A stretch of DNA of 6,702 nt from Acidithiobacillus sp. Its GTDB lineage: Bacteria; Pseudomonadota; Gammaproteobacteria; Acidithiobacillales; Acidithiobacillaceae. Shown here one piece after another: positions 1 through 6,127 of this stretch. The stretch spans positions 1-6,702 of the forward strand of contig JAPTWR010000009.1 in the NCBI GenBank assembly GCA_028065135.1, given 5' to 3'. Numbering within the stretch: the stretch's first letter is position 1; every line of letters begins with the position of its first letter. The notes beneath the pieces are model-generated. The model saw only the letters and a program-made list of their open reading frames with translations, ran no database searches and was not told where the DNA came from. A program made the translations under genes and the position numbers.

Positions 1-57
1 GCCCGCCTTGCGCGCCCCGTGAGAATGGGTTAAAAAATCGGGACGCTCCACGCGCAT
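1..57 (-). CDS. Start of an unidentified minus-strand gene (partial)
   Basis: An ATG on the minus strand at 57 opens a frame of 19 codons that stays open to the left edge, reading MRVERPDFLTHSHGARKAG. It is preceded by AGAGGGG (complement of 61-67), a credible Shine-Dalgarno sequence three bases from the ATG. I do not recognise the fragment and cannot name a product. If real, it is divergent from the pteridine reductase gene with only nine bases between the two start codons, so its promoter would lie inside that gene. The competing reading is that the left end holds the tail of a plus-strand gene ending at the TAA at 31-33. The good ribosome binding site is the main argument for the minus-strand gene. 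Confidence 0.5.
   Translation of the reverse strand, partial: MRVERPDFLTHSHGARKAG
8..36 (+). promoter_or_regulatory. Possible weak promoter for the reductase-Nfu-rimO block
   Basis: TTGCGC at 8-13 and TAAAAA at 31-36 are separated by 17 bases, resembling a sigma-70 -35/-10 pair with 3/6 and 4/6 matches. Transcription would begin near 43, about 24 bases before the TTG start at 67. The matches are weak and the site lies inside the putative divergent gene, so this is only a candidate. Confidence 0.22.
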
Positions 58-66
58 GGACCCCTC

Positions 67-807
67 TTGAAAGCTACCGGAAAAGTCGTTCTCATCACTG
101 GCGCCGCCCGCAGGGTAGGCGCCGCCGTTGTCCGCCACCTCGCCACGGAGGGCTGCCAGCTCGCCCTGCATTATAAGCGATCCGCCGCAGAGGCCGAAGC
201 CCTGGTGCAAGATCTGCACATGCAGTATGGCACCGAAGCCTTCCTGATCGCCGGCGATCTCAGCGAGACGGAAACCCCCGCTCGCTTGATAGACGCGGCT
301 ATTGAACATTTTGGTCGTCTCGACGGTCTCGTCAACAACGCTTCTTTGTACTCCCCTGCTCCTTTCGGCGAAATCACGCCGGGAGACTGGGCGGTGATGG
401 AGGCCGTGCATCTGCGCGCGCCCCTTTTCCTGACCCAGGCGGCCGCACCCCATTTGCGGAAATGCGGCGGCGCCGTCGTCAACATCGGCGACATCCACGC
501 CGAAATTCCCCTGCGTGGCTACCTGCCCTACAGTGTCACGAAGGCGGGTCTGCTGGCGCTTACCCGTGCCCTGGCCAAAGAATTGGGGCCGGAGATACGC
601 GTCAACAGTGTTTCGCCCGGCGTGGTGCTCTGGGCCGAGGATAAAGACCCGCCCGACGGTGACCAGCAGGGACTCATCGAACGCAACGCCCTCAAGCGCG
701 TCGGCAGCCCGCAGGATATCGCCGGCGCCGTCGCCTATCTGCTCTTCGATGCGCCTTATGTCACCGGCCACAATCTCGTCGTCGATGGCGGGCGCATGTT
801 ATATTGA
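67..807 (+). CDS. Pteridine reductase, SDR family (FolM/PTR1-like)
   Basis: This 246-residue protein is a classical short-chain dehydrogenase/reductase, a cytoplasmic NADPH-dependent enzyme expected to reduce pterins such as dihydrobiopterin, dihydromonapterin or dihydrofolate. The cofactor motif is TGAARRVG at residues 11-18; its Arg-rich TGxxxRxG form is typical of pteridine reductases rather than generic SDRs. NNAS lies at 90-93 and the catalytic pair is Tyr155 and Lys159 (YSVTK). Asp142 in GDIHAE sits 13 residues before the tyrosine, the same spacing as the Asp/Tyr catalytic pair of trypanosomatid PTR1. VSPGVVLW (182-189) also matches this subfamily. Length is normal. The start is TTG at 67: a stop at 31-33 closes the frame and no other ATG, GTG or TTG precedes the cofactor motif. 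Only GGA (58-60) could serve as ribosome binding site. The Nfu gene follows after five bases. The exact substrate cannot be read from the sequence. Confidence 0.9.
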   Translation: MKATGKVVLITGAARRVGAAVVRHLATEGCQLALHYKRSAAEAEALVQDLHMQYGTEAFLIAGDLSETETPARLIDAAIEHFGRLDGLVNNASLYSPAPFGEITPGDWAVMEAVHLRAPLFLTQAAAPHLRKCGGAVVNIGDIHAEIPLRGYLPYSVTKAGLLALTRALAKELGPEIRVNSVSPGVVLWAEDKDPPDGDQQGLIERNALKRVGSPQDIAGAVAYLLFDAPYVTGHNLVVDGGRMLY

Positions 808-812
808 CGGCC

Positions 813-1196
813 ATGAGCTTGAGCGAAAAATCCCCCATCCATTTTTACAGCGAAGACGAGCTGGACGCCCTGGAGGCGGAAGACCCCCTCGCCGCGGCCA
901 AAATCGCCCACGCCCAGGCCATGGCCGAACGCGGACTCGACCGCCAGAAGCGCTACGGACCCGGCGATCCCATGCCCGACCCCGCGGCGGTGGCGGAGGC
1001 GGTACAGACCGTGCGCCATATTCTCAAGCGCGATGGCGGCGATATCGAACTGGTGGAAATCATCGAACGCGATGTGCGGGTACGCATGAAAGGCGCTTGC
1101 GCCGGTTGCCCCAATGCCGTCATCGACCTCAAGCAGGTCGTCGAACGTATTGTCGGCGCGGTGCCGGGAGTGGTCAGTGTGAGCAATACCTTTTGA
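813..1196 (+). CDS. NifU C-terminal-domain (Nfu-type) iron-sulfur carrier
   Basis: This 127-residue cytoplasmic protein ends in a NifU C-terminal (Nfu) domain at about residues 60-127. The domain includes RDGGDIELV (73-81) and the cluster-binding CAGCP motif with Cys96 and Cys99. Nfu domains dimerise through this CxxC to hold a [4Fe-4S] cluster and pass it to apo-enzymes. The first 55 or so residues are acidic and charged, with no signal peptide; they do not look like the degenerate A-type domain of E. coli NfuA. The ATG at 813 is preferred, five bases after the reductase stop; an in-frame TTG at 804 would add three residues and overlap that stop. No strong ribosome binding site is visible, which fits translational coupling. 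The stop overlaps the TTG start of rimO, so the likely client is RimO; that is inference from context. The domain call is firm. Confidence 0.9.
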   Translation: MSLSEKSPIHFYSEDELDALEAEDPLAAAKIAHAQAMAERGLDRQKRYGPGDPMPDPAAVAEAVQTVRHILKRDGGDIELVEIIERDVRVRMKGACAGCPNAVIDLKQVVERIVGAVPGVVSVSNTF

Positions 1197-2533
1197 GGCC
1201 GGACACCAACACCCCGCCCAAAGTCGGTTTCGTCAGCCTTGGCTGCCCCAAAGCCACGGTGGACAGCGAACGCATCCTCACCCAGTTGCGTGCGGAGGGC
1301 TATCTGCTGGTAGGGGATTACACCAGTGCCGATGTCGTCGTCGTCAACACCTGCGGCTTTATCGACGCGGCGGTGGAAGAATCCCTGGAGGCCATCGGCG
1401 AGGCCCTGGAGGAGAACGGTAAAGTGGTGGTCACCGGTTGTCTGGGGGCCCGCGAAGGCGGCAACTTTGTGCGCAGCGCCCATCCCAAGGTGCTCGCCGT
1501 GACCGGCCCCAATCAGGCCAGTGCGGTGCTCGACGCGATTCATGCGGCGCTCCCCCCGGCCCACGATCCCTACACCGATCTGGTGCCGCCCCAGGGCCTG
1601 CGCCTGACGCCGCCCCACTACGCCTATCTGAAAATCTCCGAGGGCTGTAATCAGTCGTGCAGCTTCTGCATCATTCCCAGCATGCGCGGCAAGCTGGTGA
1701 GCCGCGAACCGGACGATATTCTGCGCGAGGCCGAAGCGCTGGTGGCGGGTGGTGTCAAAGAGCTGCTGGTAATTTCTCAGGATACCGGCGCTTACGGGGT
1801 GGATCGTAAATATCGCACCGCCTTTCACAAGGGCCGCCCGCTCAAGACCCGTATCACCGATCTCTGCGCGGCCTTGGGTGAACTCGGCGTCTGGGTGCGT
1901 CTGCACTACGTCTACCCCTACCCGCATATCGATGAACTCCTGCCCCTGATGGCGGCGGGCAAGATTCTGCCCTATCTGGATGTGCCGTTGCAGCACGGTA
2001 GTCCGCGTATCCTCAAGGCCATGCGCCGCCCCGCCGCGGCCGAAAAAACCCTCGACCGGATTCTCGGCTGGCGCCAGATCGTGCCCGATCTGACCATCCG
2101 CAGTACCTTTATCGTCGGCTTTCCCGGCGAAACCGATGCGGACTTTGTGGAGCTACTGGATTTTCTGCGGGCGGCAGAGCTGGACCGGGTGGGCTGCTTC
2201 GCCTATTCGCCAGTAGAAGGTGCGCCCGCCAATGCGATCCCCGGAGCGGTGCCGGAGTCGGTCAAAGAAGAACGCCGCGCCGAATTCATGGCCGTGCAGG
2301 AAGCCATCAGCCGTGGGCGGCTACAACGCCGGGTGGGCCAGCGTCAGCGCATGCTGGTGGACGCGGTGGGCCGGGGCGGCAAGGTGATCGCCCGTTCCGC
2401 CAGCGATGCCCCGGAGATCGATGGTGTGGTGCATCTGGGCAAGGCGGCGGGGTTGAAGGTCGGGGACTGGGTAGAGGTGGAGATTACCCGGGCGGATGCC
2501 CATGATTTGTATGGGGTGGTGGTGTCGGCCTGA
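1193..2533 (+). CDS. rimO: Ribosomal protein S12 methylthiotransferase RimO
   Basis: RimO adds a methylthio group to the conserved aspartate of ribosomal protein S12, using two [4Fe-4S] clusters and S-adenosylmethionine. The protein has 446 residues, close to the E. coli enzyme. The N-terminal UPF0004 domain has its cluster cysteines at Cys18 (SLGCPK), Cys54 (NTCGF) and Cys83 (TGCLG). The radical SAM core has CNQSCSFC, with Cys152, Cys156 and Cys159. [20 protein letters not shown] (261-280) and [10 protein letters not shown] (304-313) are RimO-like. A TRAM domain follows from about 380, ending in DLYG. The frame stays open far upstream (to 515), but that part is read through the two preceding genes and has no RimO similarity. 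The start is TTG at 1193, sharing TTGA with the Nfu stop; no other start codon lies between it and the first conserved motif. Only a weak GTGAG (1179-1183) could bind the ribosome, so coupled translation is likely. Confidence 0.97.
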   Translation: MRPDTNTPPKVGFVSLGCPKATVDSERILTQLRAEGYLLVGDYTSADVVVVNTCGFIDAAVEESLEAIGEALEENGKVVVTGCLGAREGGNFVRSAHPKVLAVTGPNQASAVLDAIHAALPPAHDPYTDLVPPQGLRLTPPHYAYLKISEGCNQSCSFCIIPSMRGKLVSREPDDILREAEALVAGGVKELLVISQDTGAYGVDRKYRTAFHKGRPLKTRITDLCAALGELGVWVRLHYVYPYPHIDELLPLMAAGKILPYLDVPLQHGSPRILKAMRRPAAAEKTLDRILGWRQIVPDLTIRSTFIVGFPGETDADFVELLDFLRAAELDRVGCFAYSPVEGAPANAIPGAVPESVKEERRAEFMAVQEAISRGRLQRRVGQRQRMLVDAVGRGGKVIARSASDAPEIDGVVHLGKAAGLKVGDWVEVEITRADAHDLYGVVVSA

Positions 2534-2543
2534 TCGGGCCTTT
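2527..2543 (+). terminator. Weak terminator-like hairpin at the rimO stop
   Basis: GGCCT (2527-2531) can pair with GGGCC (2536-2540), including one G-U pair, around a GATC loop, followed by TTT at 2541-2543. The hairpin contains the rimO stop codon and lies in the 16-base gap before the converging folB gene. Stem and T-run are both short, so efficiency is doubtful. Confidence 0.28.
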
Positions 2544-2564
2544 GGTCGCTCAGGGCAGGCGACC
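2544..2564. repeat. 6-bp inverted repeat between rimO and folB
   Basis: GGTCGC (2544-2549) and GCGACC (2559-2564) are perfect inverted copies around a nine-base loop, covering the folB stop codon. Neither side is followed by a T-run. It may help to end converging transcripts, but chance is possible in DNA this rich in GC. Confidence 0.3.
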
Positions 2565-2909
2565 GCCCCGCTCGATCCGCACCCCCACATCCCGCGTCCC
2601 GCGCACGGCGGCGGGTTTGTGCACCGTCACCTCCACCCAGGCCGCGCCGAATTCGCCGCGAATGATGTCCGCGATCTGCTCGGCCAGGGTCTCCACCAAC
2701 TCCACCTCCGACGCGGCGATATGGGCGACCAGGCGCTGGCAGATGGTCTGGTAGTTGATGGTGTTCTCCACCTTGTCGGTCCGCGCCGCGGCCCCCGCAT
2801 CCGCGGCAATATCCAGGTCGACGAGCACCGTCTGTTTGACCTGGCGTTCCCAGTCATAGATGCCGATGCGGGTGTCCACCTTCAGTTCACGTACAAAAAG
2901 AATATCCAT
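2550..2909 (-). CDS. folB: Dihydroneopterin aldolase FolB
   Basis: FolB cleaves 7,8-dihydroneopterin to 6-hydroxymethyl-7,8-dihydropterin and glycolaldehyde in cytoplasmic folate synthesis, working as an octamer. The 119-residue protein has the family's usual length and covers the whole fold. It begins MDILFVRELKVDTRIGIYDW, very like the E. coli protein. Visible functional residues are Glu21 after GIYDW, Tyr53 (INYQ), the pterin-binding LVETLAE segment (71-77, with Glu73), and catalytic Lys98 in VHKPAAV. The tail reads VGVRIERG. The ATG at 2909 is the natural start and has a weak GGGA upstream. The gene converges on rimO (16 bases between stops) and is divergent from plsY. A hairpin followed by six Ts lies in its leader, which might affect its expression. 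Confidence 0.96.
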   Translation of the reverse strand: MDILFVRELKVDTRIGIYDWERQVKQTVLVDLDIAADAGAAARTDKVENTINYQTICQRLVAHIAASEVELVETLAEQIADIIRGEFGAAWVEVTVHKPAAVRGTRDVGVRIERGGRLP

Positions 2910-2919
2910 GGTTATCCCG

Positions 2920-2940
2920 AAAAAAGCGGCAATCCGCCGC
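2920..2940 (-). terminator. Terminator-like hairpin in the folB leader
   Basis: Read on the minus strand, GCGGC (2940-2936), loop GGATT and GCCGC (2930-2926) form an all-GC five-bp stem, followed at once by six Ts (2925-2920). The folB ATG at 2909 is ten bases further. The form is that of a small intrinsic terminator, but it sits upstream of a gene in that gene's own direction. It could end transcripts running antisense through plsY from the tsaD/TPR operon, or act as an attenuator. The stem is short, so function is uncertain. Confidence 0.42.
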
Positions 2941-2949
2941 AGCTCAGCC

Positions 2950-2955
2950 TATAAT
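2950..2955 (+). promoter_or_regulatory. Consensus -10 element for plsY
   Basis: TATAAT at 2950-2955 matches the sigma-70 -10 consensus exactly and stands out in GC-rich surroundings. Transcription would start near 2962, giving a leader of about 20 bases before the plsY ATG at 2982. No good -35 is seen at 16-18 bases spacing (the region reads GCGGCA/CGGCAA), and there is no TG extension, so an activator may be needed. Confidence 0.5.
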
Positions 2956-2956
2956 A
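2951..2956 (-). promoter_or_regulatory. Possible -10 element for folB overlapping that of plsY
   Basis: The complement of the same AT-rich patch reads TATTAT, five of six matches to the -10 consensus. It would start folB transcripts near 2944, just before the leader hairpin. No convincing -35 is visible. If used, folB and plsY would share a melting region and exclude each other. Confidence 0.25.
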
Positions 2957-2981
2957 ACCAATTTTCCGGCCAAAGCACCGC

Positions 2982-3578
2982 ATGTCACTTCTTCTGGATG
3001 TTGCCCTGATCGGCGGGGGATATGCCGTCGGTTCCATTGCTACCGCCATTCTGGTCGCGCGCGCCCTGGGTCTGGGGGACCCGCGCCAGTCCGGATCGGG
3101 CAATCCCGGCGCCACCAATATCCTGCGCATCGGTGGCAAAAAGGCCGCTTTGCTGACGCTGCTCGGCGACCTGATCAAGGGCGTCGTCCCCATCGTCATC
3201 GCCCGCCTGCTCGGACTGGAGGACTGGGCGCTGGCCGCCGTGGCCCTCGCCACCTTTCTCGGCCATCTCTATCCGGTGTTTTTTGGCTTTCGCGGCGGCA
3301 AAGGGGTGGCCACGGCGCTGGGTATTCTGCTGGCGCTGAACCCGGCGCTGAGCGGGTCGATACTGGGTGTCTGGATACTGGTGTTTGTGGTAACCCGCGT
3401 CTCGTCTCTGGCGGCACTATTGGCAGCGGTCAGCGCAGTGCCCATCGTCTTTGCGGTATCTTCCGCGACGGATCTGCGGGTGCTCGTCCTGGTGATGGTA
3501 CTGTTAGTCCTCTGGCGGCACCGCGCCAATATCCGCCGTTTGCTGGATGGCAGCGAACGTCCCTTCAAAAAACGTTGA
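2982..3578 (+). CDS. plsY: Acyl-phosphate:glycerol-3-phosphate acyltransferase PlsY
   Basis: PlsY is an inner-membrane enzyme that transfers the acyl group from acyl-phosphate (made by PlsX) to glycerol-3-phosphate, giving lysophosphatidic acid, the first step of phospholipid synthesis. The 198-residue protein has the family's usual length. It is strongly hydrophobic with several membrane segments (about 5-30, 55-77, 84-103, 110-137, 141-178). All three conserved motifs are visible: SGSGNPGATN (37-46), LGHLYPVFFGFRGGKGVAT (93-111) and WRHRANIRRLLDGSE (178-192). GDLIKG at 62-67 is also typical. The C-terminus is basic (FKKR). The ATG at 2982 fits the family start, although no Shine-Dalgarno sequence is evident in the short leader. 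It is transcribed alone from the divergent spacer and converges on the TPR gene with 18 bases between stops. Confidence 0.97.
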   Translation: MSLLLDVALIGGGYAVGSIATAILVARALGLGDPRQSGSGNPGATNILRIGGKKAALLTLLGDLIKGVVPIVIARLLGLEDWALAAVALATFLGHLYPVFFGFRGGKGVATALGILLALNPALSGSILGVWILVFVVTRVSSLAALLAAVSAVPIVFAVSSATDLRVLVLVMVLLVLWRHRANIRRLLDGSERPFKKR

Positions 3579-3581
3579 AGG
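3562..3581. terminator. Hairpin shared by the converging plsY and TPR ends
   Basis: CCTTCAA (3562-3568) and TTGAAGG (3575-3581) are perfect seven-bp inverted copies around the six-base loop AAAACG. The stem includes the plsY stop codon and begins 15 bases past the TPR stop on the other strand. Neither strand has a T-run after it, so it is not a standard intrinsic terminator. It may stabilise or bound both 3' ends. Confidence 0.33.
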
Positions 3582-3596
3582 CACCGCGGCACCTCC

Positions 3597-4127
3597 TCAA
3601 TCGCGGATGTTCCACTCCCGCATGCGTTCACTGATCCAGTCCGCCAGCCGCGCCGCCGGGCGAAAACCGGGGGCCAGCCGTTGCACCTCCCGCGCGGCCG
3701 CCAGGGCCCGGCGCATACTGCCTTTGTACAGGTAGTAGCGGCTCAGATTCATCTGCGCCAGATGCGGACTGTCGAAGCGTTTGGCCTTGAGGGCGCGGCG
3801 AATCACAAAAAGCGCCTCGTCCTCACGGCCGGTATCCATAAGATACTCACCGAGGTCATTCCACGCTGGCCCCCACTCGGCATCACTGGCGATGGCCCGG
3901 CGACAGGCGGCGATGGCCCCGTGCGGATCGCCTGAGGCGGACAAGGCCCAGGCGTAAAAAGTCCAGACCACGGCGCTGTCCGGGTAATGCGCCAAGGCCC
4001 GTTTGAAAGCGGCCGCCGCCTCCCGCGGATGGCCCGTCTGCTGCCAGTCGAGACCTTCCTGAAAGTCGGCATCCTGCGCCGCCAATTCTTCCACGATCAT
4101 CTCCAGAGAAAATGGTTCCTGCATCAT
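3597..4127 (-). CDS. TPR repeat protein, third gene of the tsaD operon
   Basis: This 176-residue protein consists almost wholly of four consecutive tetratricopeptide repeats, at about residues 20-53, 54-87, 88-121 and 122-155. Each has the usual small and aromatic positions, for example [20 protein letters not shown] and [21 protein letters not shown] short charged tail follows, ending REWNIRD. There is no signal peptide or membrane segment, so a cytoplasmic scaffold is likely; no enzymatic motif is visible. The start at 4127 overlaps the tsaD stop as ATGA, the classic coupled arrangement. A second ATG follows directly at 4124. The frame continues upstream to 4388, but that part is a shadow of tsaD. 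TPR proteins mediate protein-protein contact, but the partner cannot be told from sequence. Its place after tsaD suggests co-expression with tRNA modification, which is inference only. Confidence 0.83.
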   Translation of the reverse strand: MMQEPFSLEMIVEELAAQDADFQEGLDWQQTGHPREAAAAFKRALAHYPDSAVVWTFYAWALSASGDPHGAIAACRRAIASDAEWGPAWNDLGEYLMDTGREDEALFVIRRALKAKRFDSPHLAQMNLSRYYLYKGSMRRALAAAREVQRLAPGFRPAARLADWISERMREWNIRD

Positions 4128-5137
4128 CCGTTGGTTGCCTGCCCCGTCAGTGGCCAGCGCGCCCGTACCGGAAAATCCACGGTGGCTGCCTGCGCCAGTT
4201 CCCTGCGCAGGGCACCGGTCAGGGCGATCATCGCCGCGTTGTCCGTGCAATGGGCAGGGTCGGCGATAAACACTTCGATCCCTTCCGTCGCCAAGTCGCC
4301 CAGAGCGATCCGCAAGGCCCGGTTGGCGCCGACCCCACCGGCCACGATCAGACGCCTCAGCCCGGTCTGCTCCAGAGCGCGTCGGCATTTCCTGAACAGC
4401 GTCTCCACCACCGCGGCCTGAAAACTGGCGGCCAGGTCAGCCCGCCTTTGCGCATCGTCGGACGCTACCGGCAAGGAAGCCAGGCGGAAAGCCGTTTTCA
4501 GACCACTGAAGCTGAAGTCCAGCCCCGGCCGATCCAGCAATGGCCGGGGCAAACCAAAAGCCTGGGCATTTCCGTCCATCGCCAGCGCGGCCAGAGCCGG
4601 TCCGCCGGGATAGCCGAGCCCCATCATCTTCGCCGCCTTGTCGAAGGCCTCACCCGCCGCATCGTCCAGCGTCTCCCCTAACAAAATATAGTCGCCAATG
4701 CCCCGGACCTCCACCAGCATCGTATGGCCACCGGAAACCAGCAGGGCCACTGCCGGGAAGGGGTCCACGCCGCCGAGCAATGGAGCCAGCAGGTGGCCTT
4801 CCAGATGGTGCACGGGGATCACTGGAATATTCCAGCCCATGGCGAGACCCCGGGCAAAACTCACCCCCACCAGCAAGGCGCCGATGAGTCCCGGTCCGGC
4901 GGTGACGGCGATGGCGTCAGGACGCTGCTCACCGGTCCGCGCCCGCAGCTCGTCGAGCAGCAGGGGCAGGCGGCGCACATGATCGCGTGACGCCAGTTCC
5001 GGTACGACGCCGCCATAAGGCGCATGCAGGGCGGTCTGACTGAACAGCACTTCGCCGAGCAGGCCATGCTGTCGATCATAGAGCGCGAGCCCCGTTTCAT
5101 CACAGGAACTCTCGATACCCAGGACCCGCTCAATCAT
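4124..5137 (-). CDS. tsaD: tRNA N6-threonylcarbamoyltransferase subunit TsaD
   Basis: TsaD, with TsaB and TsaE, transfers the threonylcarbamoyl group from TC-AMP to A37 of ANN-reading tRNAs (t6A). It is a cytoplasmic protein of the ASKHA fold, and this 337-residue copy has the usual length. It starts [16 protein letters not shown]. The metal ligands are His111 and His115 in HHLEGH (110-115) and Asp299 in CTDNAAM. The nucleotide-binding segments SGGHT (135-139), [14 protein letters not shown] (154-167), FSFSGLKTA (208-216) and [12 protein letters not shown] (265-276) are all present. The ATG at 5137 lies inside the end of the DUF455 gene (8-base overlap) and is preceded by AGGGG (complement of 5144-5148) at six bases. 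The stop overlaps the TPR start. The order DUF455-tsaD-TPR differs from the E. coli locus, where tsaD lies divergent to rpsU and near plsY and folB. Confidence 0.98.
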   Translation of the reverse strand: MIERVLGIESSCDETGLALYDRQHGLLGEVLFSQTALHAPYGGVVPELASRDHVRRLPLLLDELRARTGEQRPDAIAVTAGPGLIGALLVGVSFARGLAMGWNIPVIPVHHLEGHLLAPLLGGVDPFPAVALLVSGGHTMLVEVRGIGDYILLGETLDDAAGEAFDKAAKMMGLGYPGGPALAALAMDGNAQAFGLPRPLLDRPGLDFSFSGLKTAFRLASLPVASDDAQRRADLAASFQAAVVETLFRKCRRALEQTGLRRLIVAGGVGANRALRIALGDLATEGIEVFIADPAHCTDNAAMIALTGALRRELAQAATVDFPVRARWPLTGQATNG

Positions 5138-5972
5138 GGCGCACCCCTGCGGCTTGCTGTCCGGCAGGTGGCCTAGCGACGCGGTCCTGCAACCAGTCCA
5201 GTTCCGACTCCGAAAATCCCGCCGCCCGCCGCGCCGGCAACGCCAGAGGCCCCTGAATCCGTCCCCGGTAACGCTGCTGCAGGAGTGTCATGAAGGTACT
5301 GTCCGGCTCCAGCCCGCGTTGTGCACAGAGGTAGCGAAACCAGCGGCTGCCCACCGCCACATGTCCACGCTCATCGCTTTCAATGCGCGCCAGCACGGCG
5401 GCCGCTTCCGCATCCCCTGCGGCCAGCAGCCGTTCGCGCATGGCCGGGGTGACATCCAGCCCCCGCGCCTCCAGCACCCGCGGCACCAGCGCCATGCGCT
5501 CCAGCGGGTCCGCCGCCGTGTCCAGGGCCATTTCCCAGAGACCATCGTGGGCGGGCAAGTCACCATAGTCACCCCCGAGTCGCCGCAACTGCTGACGCAG
5601 GAGGACGAAATGCTCCGCCTCTTCCTGCGCCACCCGCAACCAGTCGCGGTAGAAATCCTTAGGAAGACCGGGAAAGCGATAGAGGGCATCCAGAGCCAGG
5701 TTGATGGCATTGAACTCAATGTGCGCCAGGGCGTGCAACAAGGCGAAGCGGCCTGCCTGCGTATGCAGGGCGCGGCGTTTGGGCAAGTCCTTGGGACCCA
5801 CCAGCAGGGGATGGGTCGGTCGCCCCGGTGTGGCGGAAAGCGGTGGGGCCAAAACTTCCAGCATGGGCGCCAGCGGCCAGCGCAAGGCACGCACTTGCTC
5901 TACTTTTTGTTGTGGATCAGTAGCATAGAGGGCAGCGCCCACAGCGGCCCAAGCCTGTTTATCTGACTGCAT
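5130..5972 (-). CDS. DUF455 ferritin-like di-iron protein
   Basis: This 280-residue protein matches what is known of the DUF455 family (ferritin-like four-helix proteins of unknown function). Carboxylate and histidine pairs expected for a di-iron site are visible: Glu86 in [14 protein letters not shown], Glu118 and His121 in QEEAEHF, Glu168 in VLEARGLD, and Glu201 and His204 in [10 protein letters not shown]. The ligand assignment is inferred from the ExxH spacing. The N-terminal 60 residues are a separate region. The C-terminal tail after about 265 is low in conserved features. No signal peptide or membrane segment is present, so it should be cytoplasmic. The ATG at 5972 has GAGGGA (complement of 5978-5983) five bases upstream. 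It is the first gene of the DUF455-tsaD-TPR operon. Oxidase, hydroxylase or iron-storage roles are all possible; its reaction is unknown to me. Confidence 0.87.
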   Translation of the reverse strand: MQSDKQAWAAVGAALYATDPQQKVEQVRALRWPLAPMLEVLAPPLSATPGRPTHPLLVGPKDLPKRRALHTQAGRFALLHALAHIEFNAINLALDALYRFPGLPKDFYRDWLRVAQEEAEHFVLLRQQLRRLGGDYGDLPAHDGLWEMALDTAADPLERMALVPRVLEARGLDVTPAMRERLLAAGDAEAAAVLARIESDERGHVAVGSRWFRYLCAQRGLEPDSTFMTLLQQRYRGRIQGPLALPARRAAGFSESELDWLQDRVARPPAGQQAAGVRHD

Positions 5973-5977
5973 ATCAG

Positions 5978-5983
5978 TCCCTC
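5978..5983 (-). promoter_or_regulatory. Ribosome binding site of the DUF455 gene
   Basis: The complement reads GAGGGA, five bases ahead of the ATG at 5972. It is one of the few clear Shine-Dalgarno sequences in the window and supports this start. Confidence 0.7.
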
Positions 5984-6045
5984 ATCACGCCGTCACGACC
6001 TTCACCAGCCCGGCTGAGCCAGTCCACGACCGCGAAAGAGGAAGA

Positions 6046-6054
6046 AGTATAGCA
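6046..6054 (-). promoter_or_regulatory. Candidate extended -10 promoter of the DUF455-tsaD-TPR operon
   Basis: On the minus strand TGC is followed directly by TATACT, an extended -10 (TGn plus five of six -10 matches). Transcription would start near 6039, giving a leader of about 66 bases to the ATG at 5972. No -35 match is present at the usual spacing, which is normal for extended -10 promoters; the perfect inverted repeat at 6065-6090 lies where the -35 would be. Confidence 0.5.
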
Positions 6055-6064
6055 GGGTATGGGT

Positions 6065-6090
6065 GATTTCCTGCGCAGGGGCAGGAAATC
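6065..6090. repeat. Perfect 10-bp inverted repeat between the propeller gene and DUF455
   Basis: GATTTCCTGC (6065-6074) and GCAGGAAATC (6081-6090) are exact inverted copies around a six-base loop GCAGGG. A second palindrome, CCTGCGCAGG (6070-6079), overlaps it. The repeat lies 37 bases past the stop of the propeller gene and just upstream of the candidate DUF455 promoter. With no T-run after it on either strand it is not a standard intrinsic terminator. It may be a 3'-end hairpin of the upstream gene or an operator. Confidence 0.6.
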
Positions 6091-6127
6091 GGGGGGCGCG
6101 TTCAGGTCGTTACCAACATTCCCTGAG

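Noticed and set aside
515..1192. In-frame open extension that would give RimO an extra 226 N-terminal residues
   Set aside because: It is Arg/Pro-rich shadow sequence lying over the pteridine reductase and Nfu genes, with no family similarity; RimO is full length from 1193.
953..1996. 347-codon minus-strand frame opposite the Nfu and rimO genes
   Set aside because: Antisense shadow in GC-rich DNA; the plus strand carries unmistakable Nfu and RimO motifs across the same bases.
3566..3578. Possible slippery run of six As just before the plsY stop, with a hairpin
   Set aside because: The codons are AAA AAA CGT, so the heptamer for -1 slippage is not in the right frame, and the hairpin overlaps rather than follows the run. 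PlsY is complete without a shift.
3583..3594. Short repeat of the GGCACC type and a CCGCGG palindrome between plsY and the TPR gene
   Set aside because: Too short to mean anything in DNA of this GC content.
4128..4388. Upstream extension of the TPR protein by 87 residues
   Set aside because: Arg/Gly-rich shadow of tsaD; the ATGA overlap at 4127 is the natural start and the repeats begin just after it.
5136..5966. 276-codon plus-strand frame opposite DUF455
   Set aside because: Mirror of a real gene; the minus strand has conserved di-iron motifs and a good ribosome binding site, while the plus frame shows no recognisable domain.
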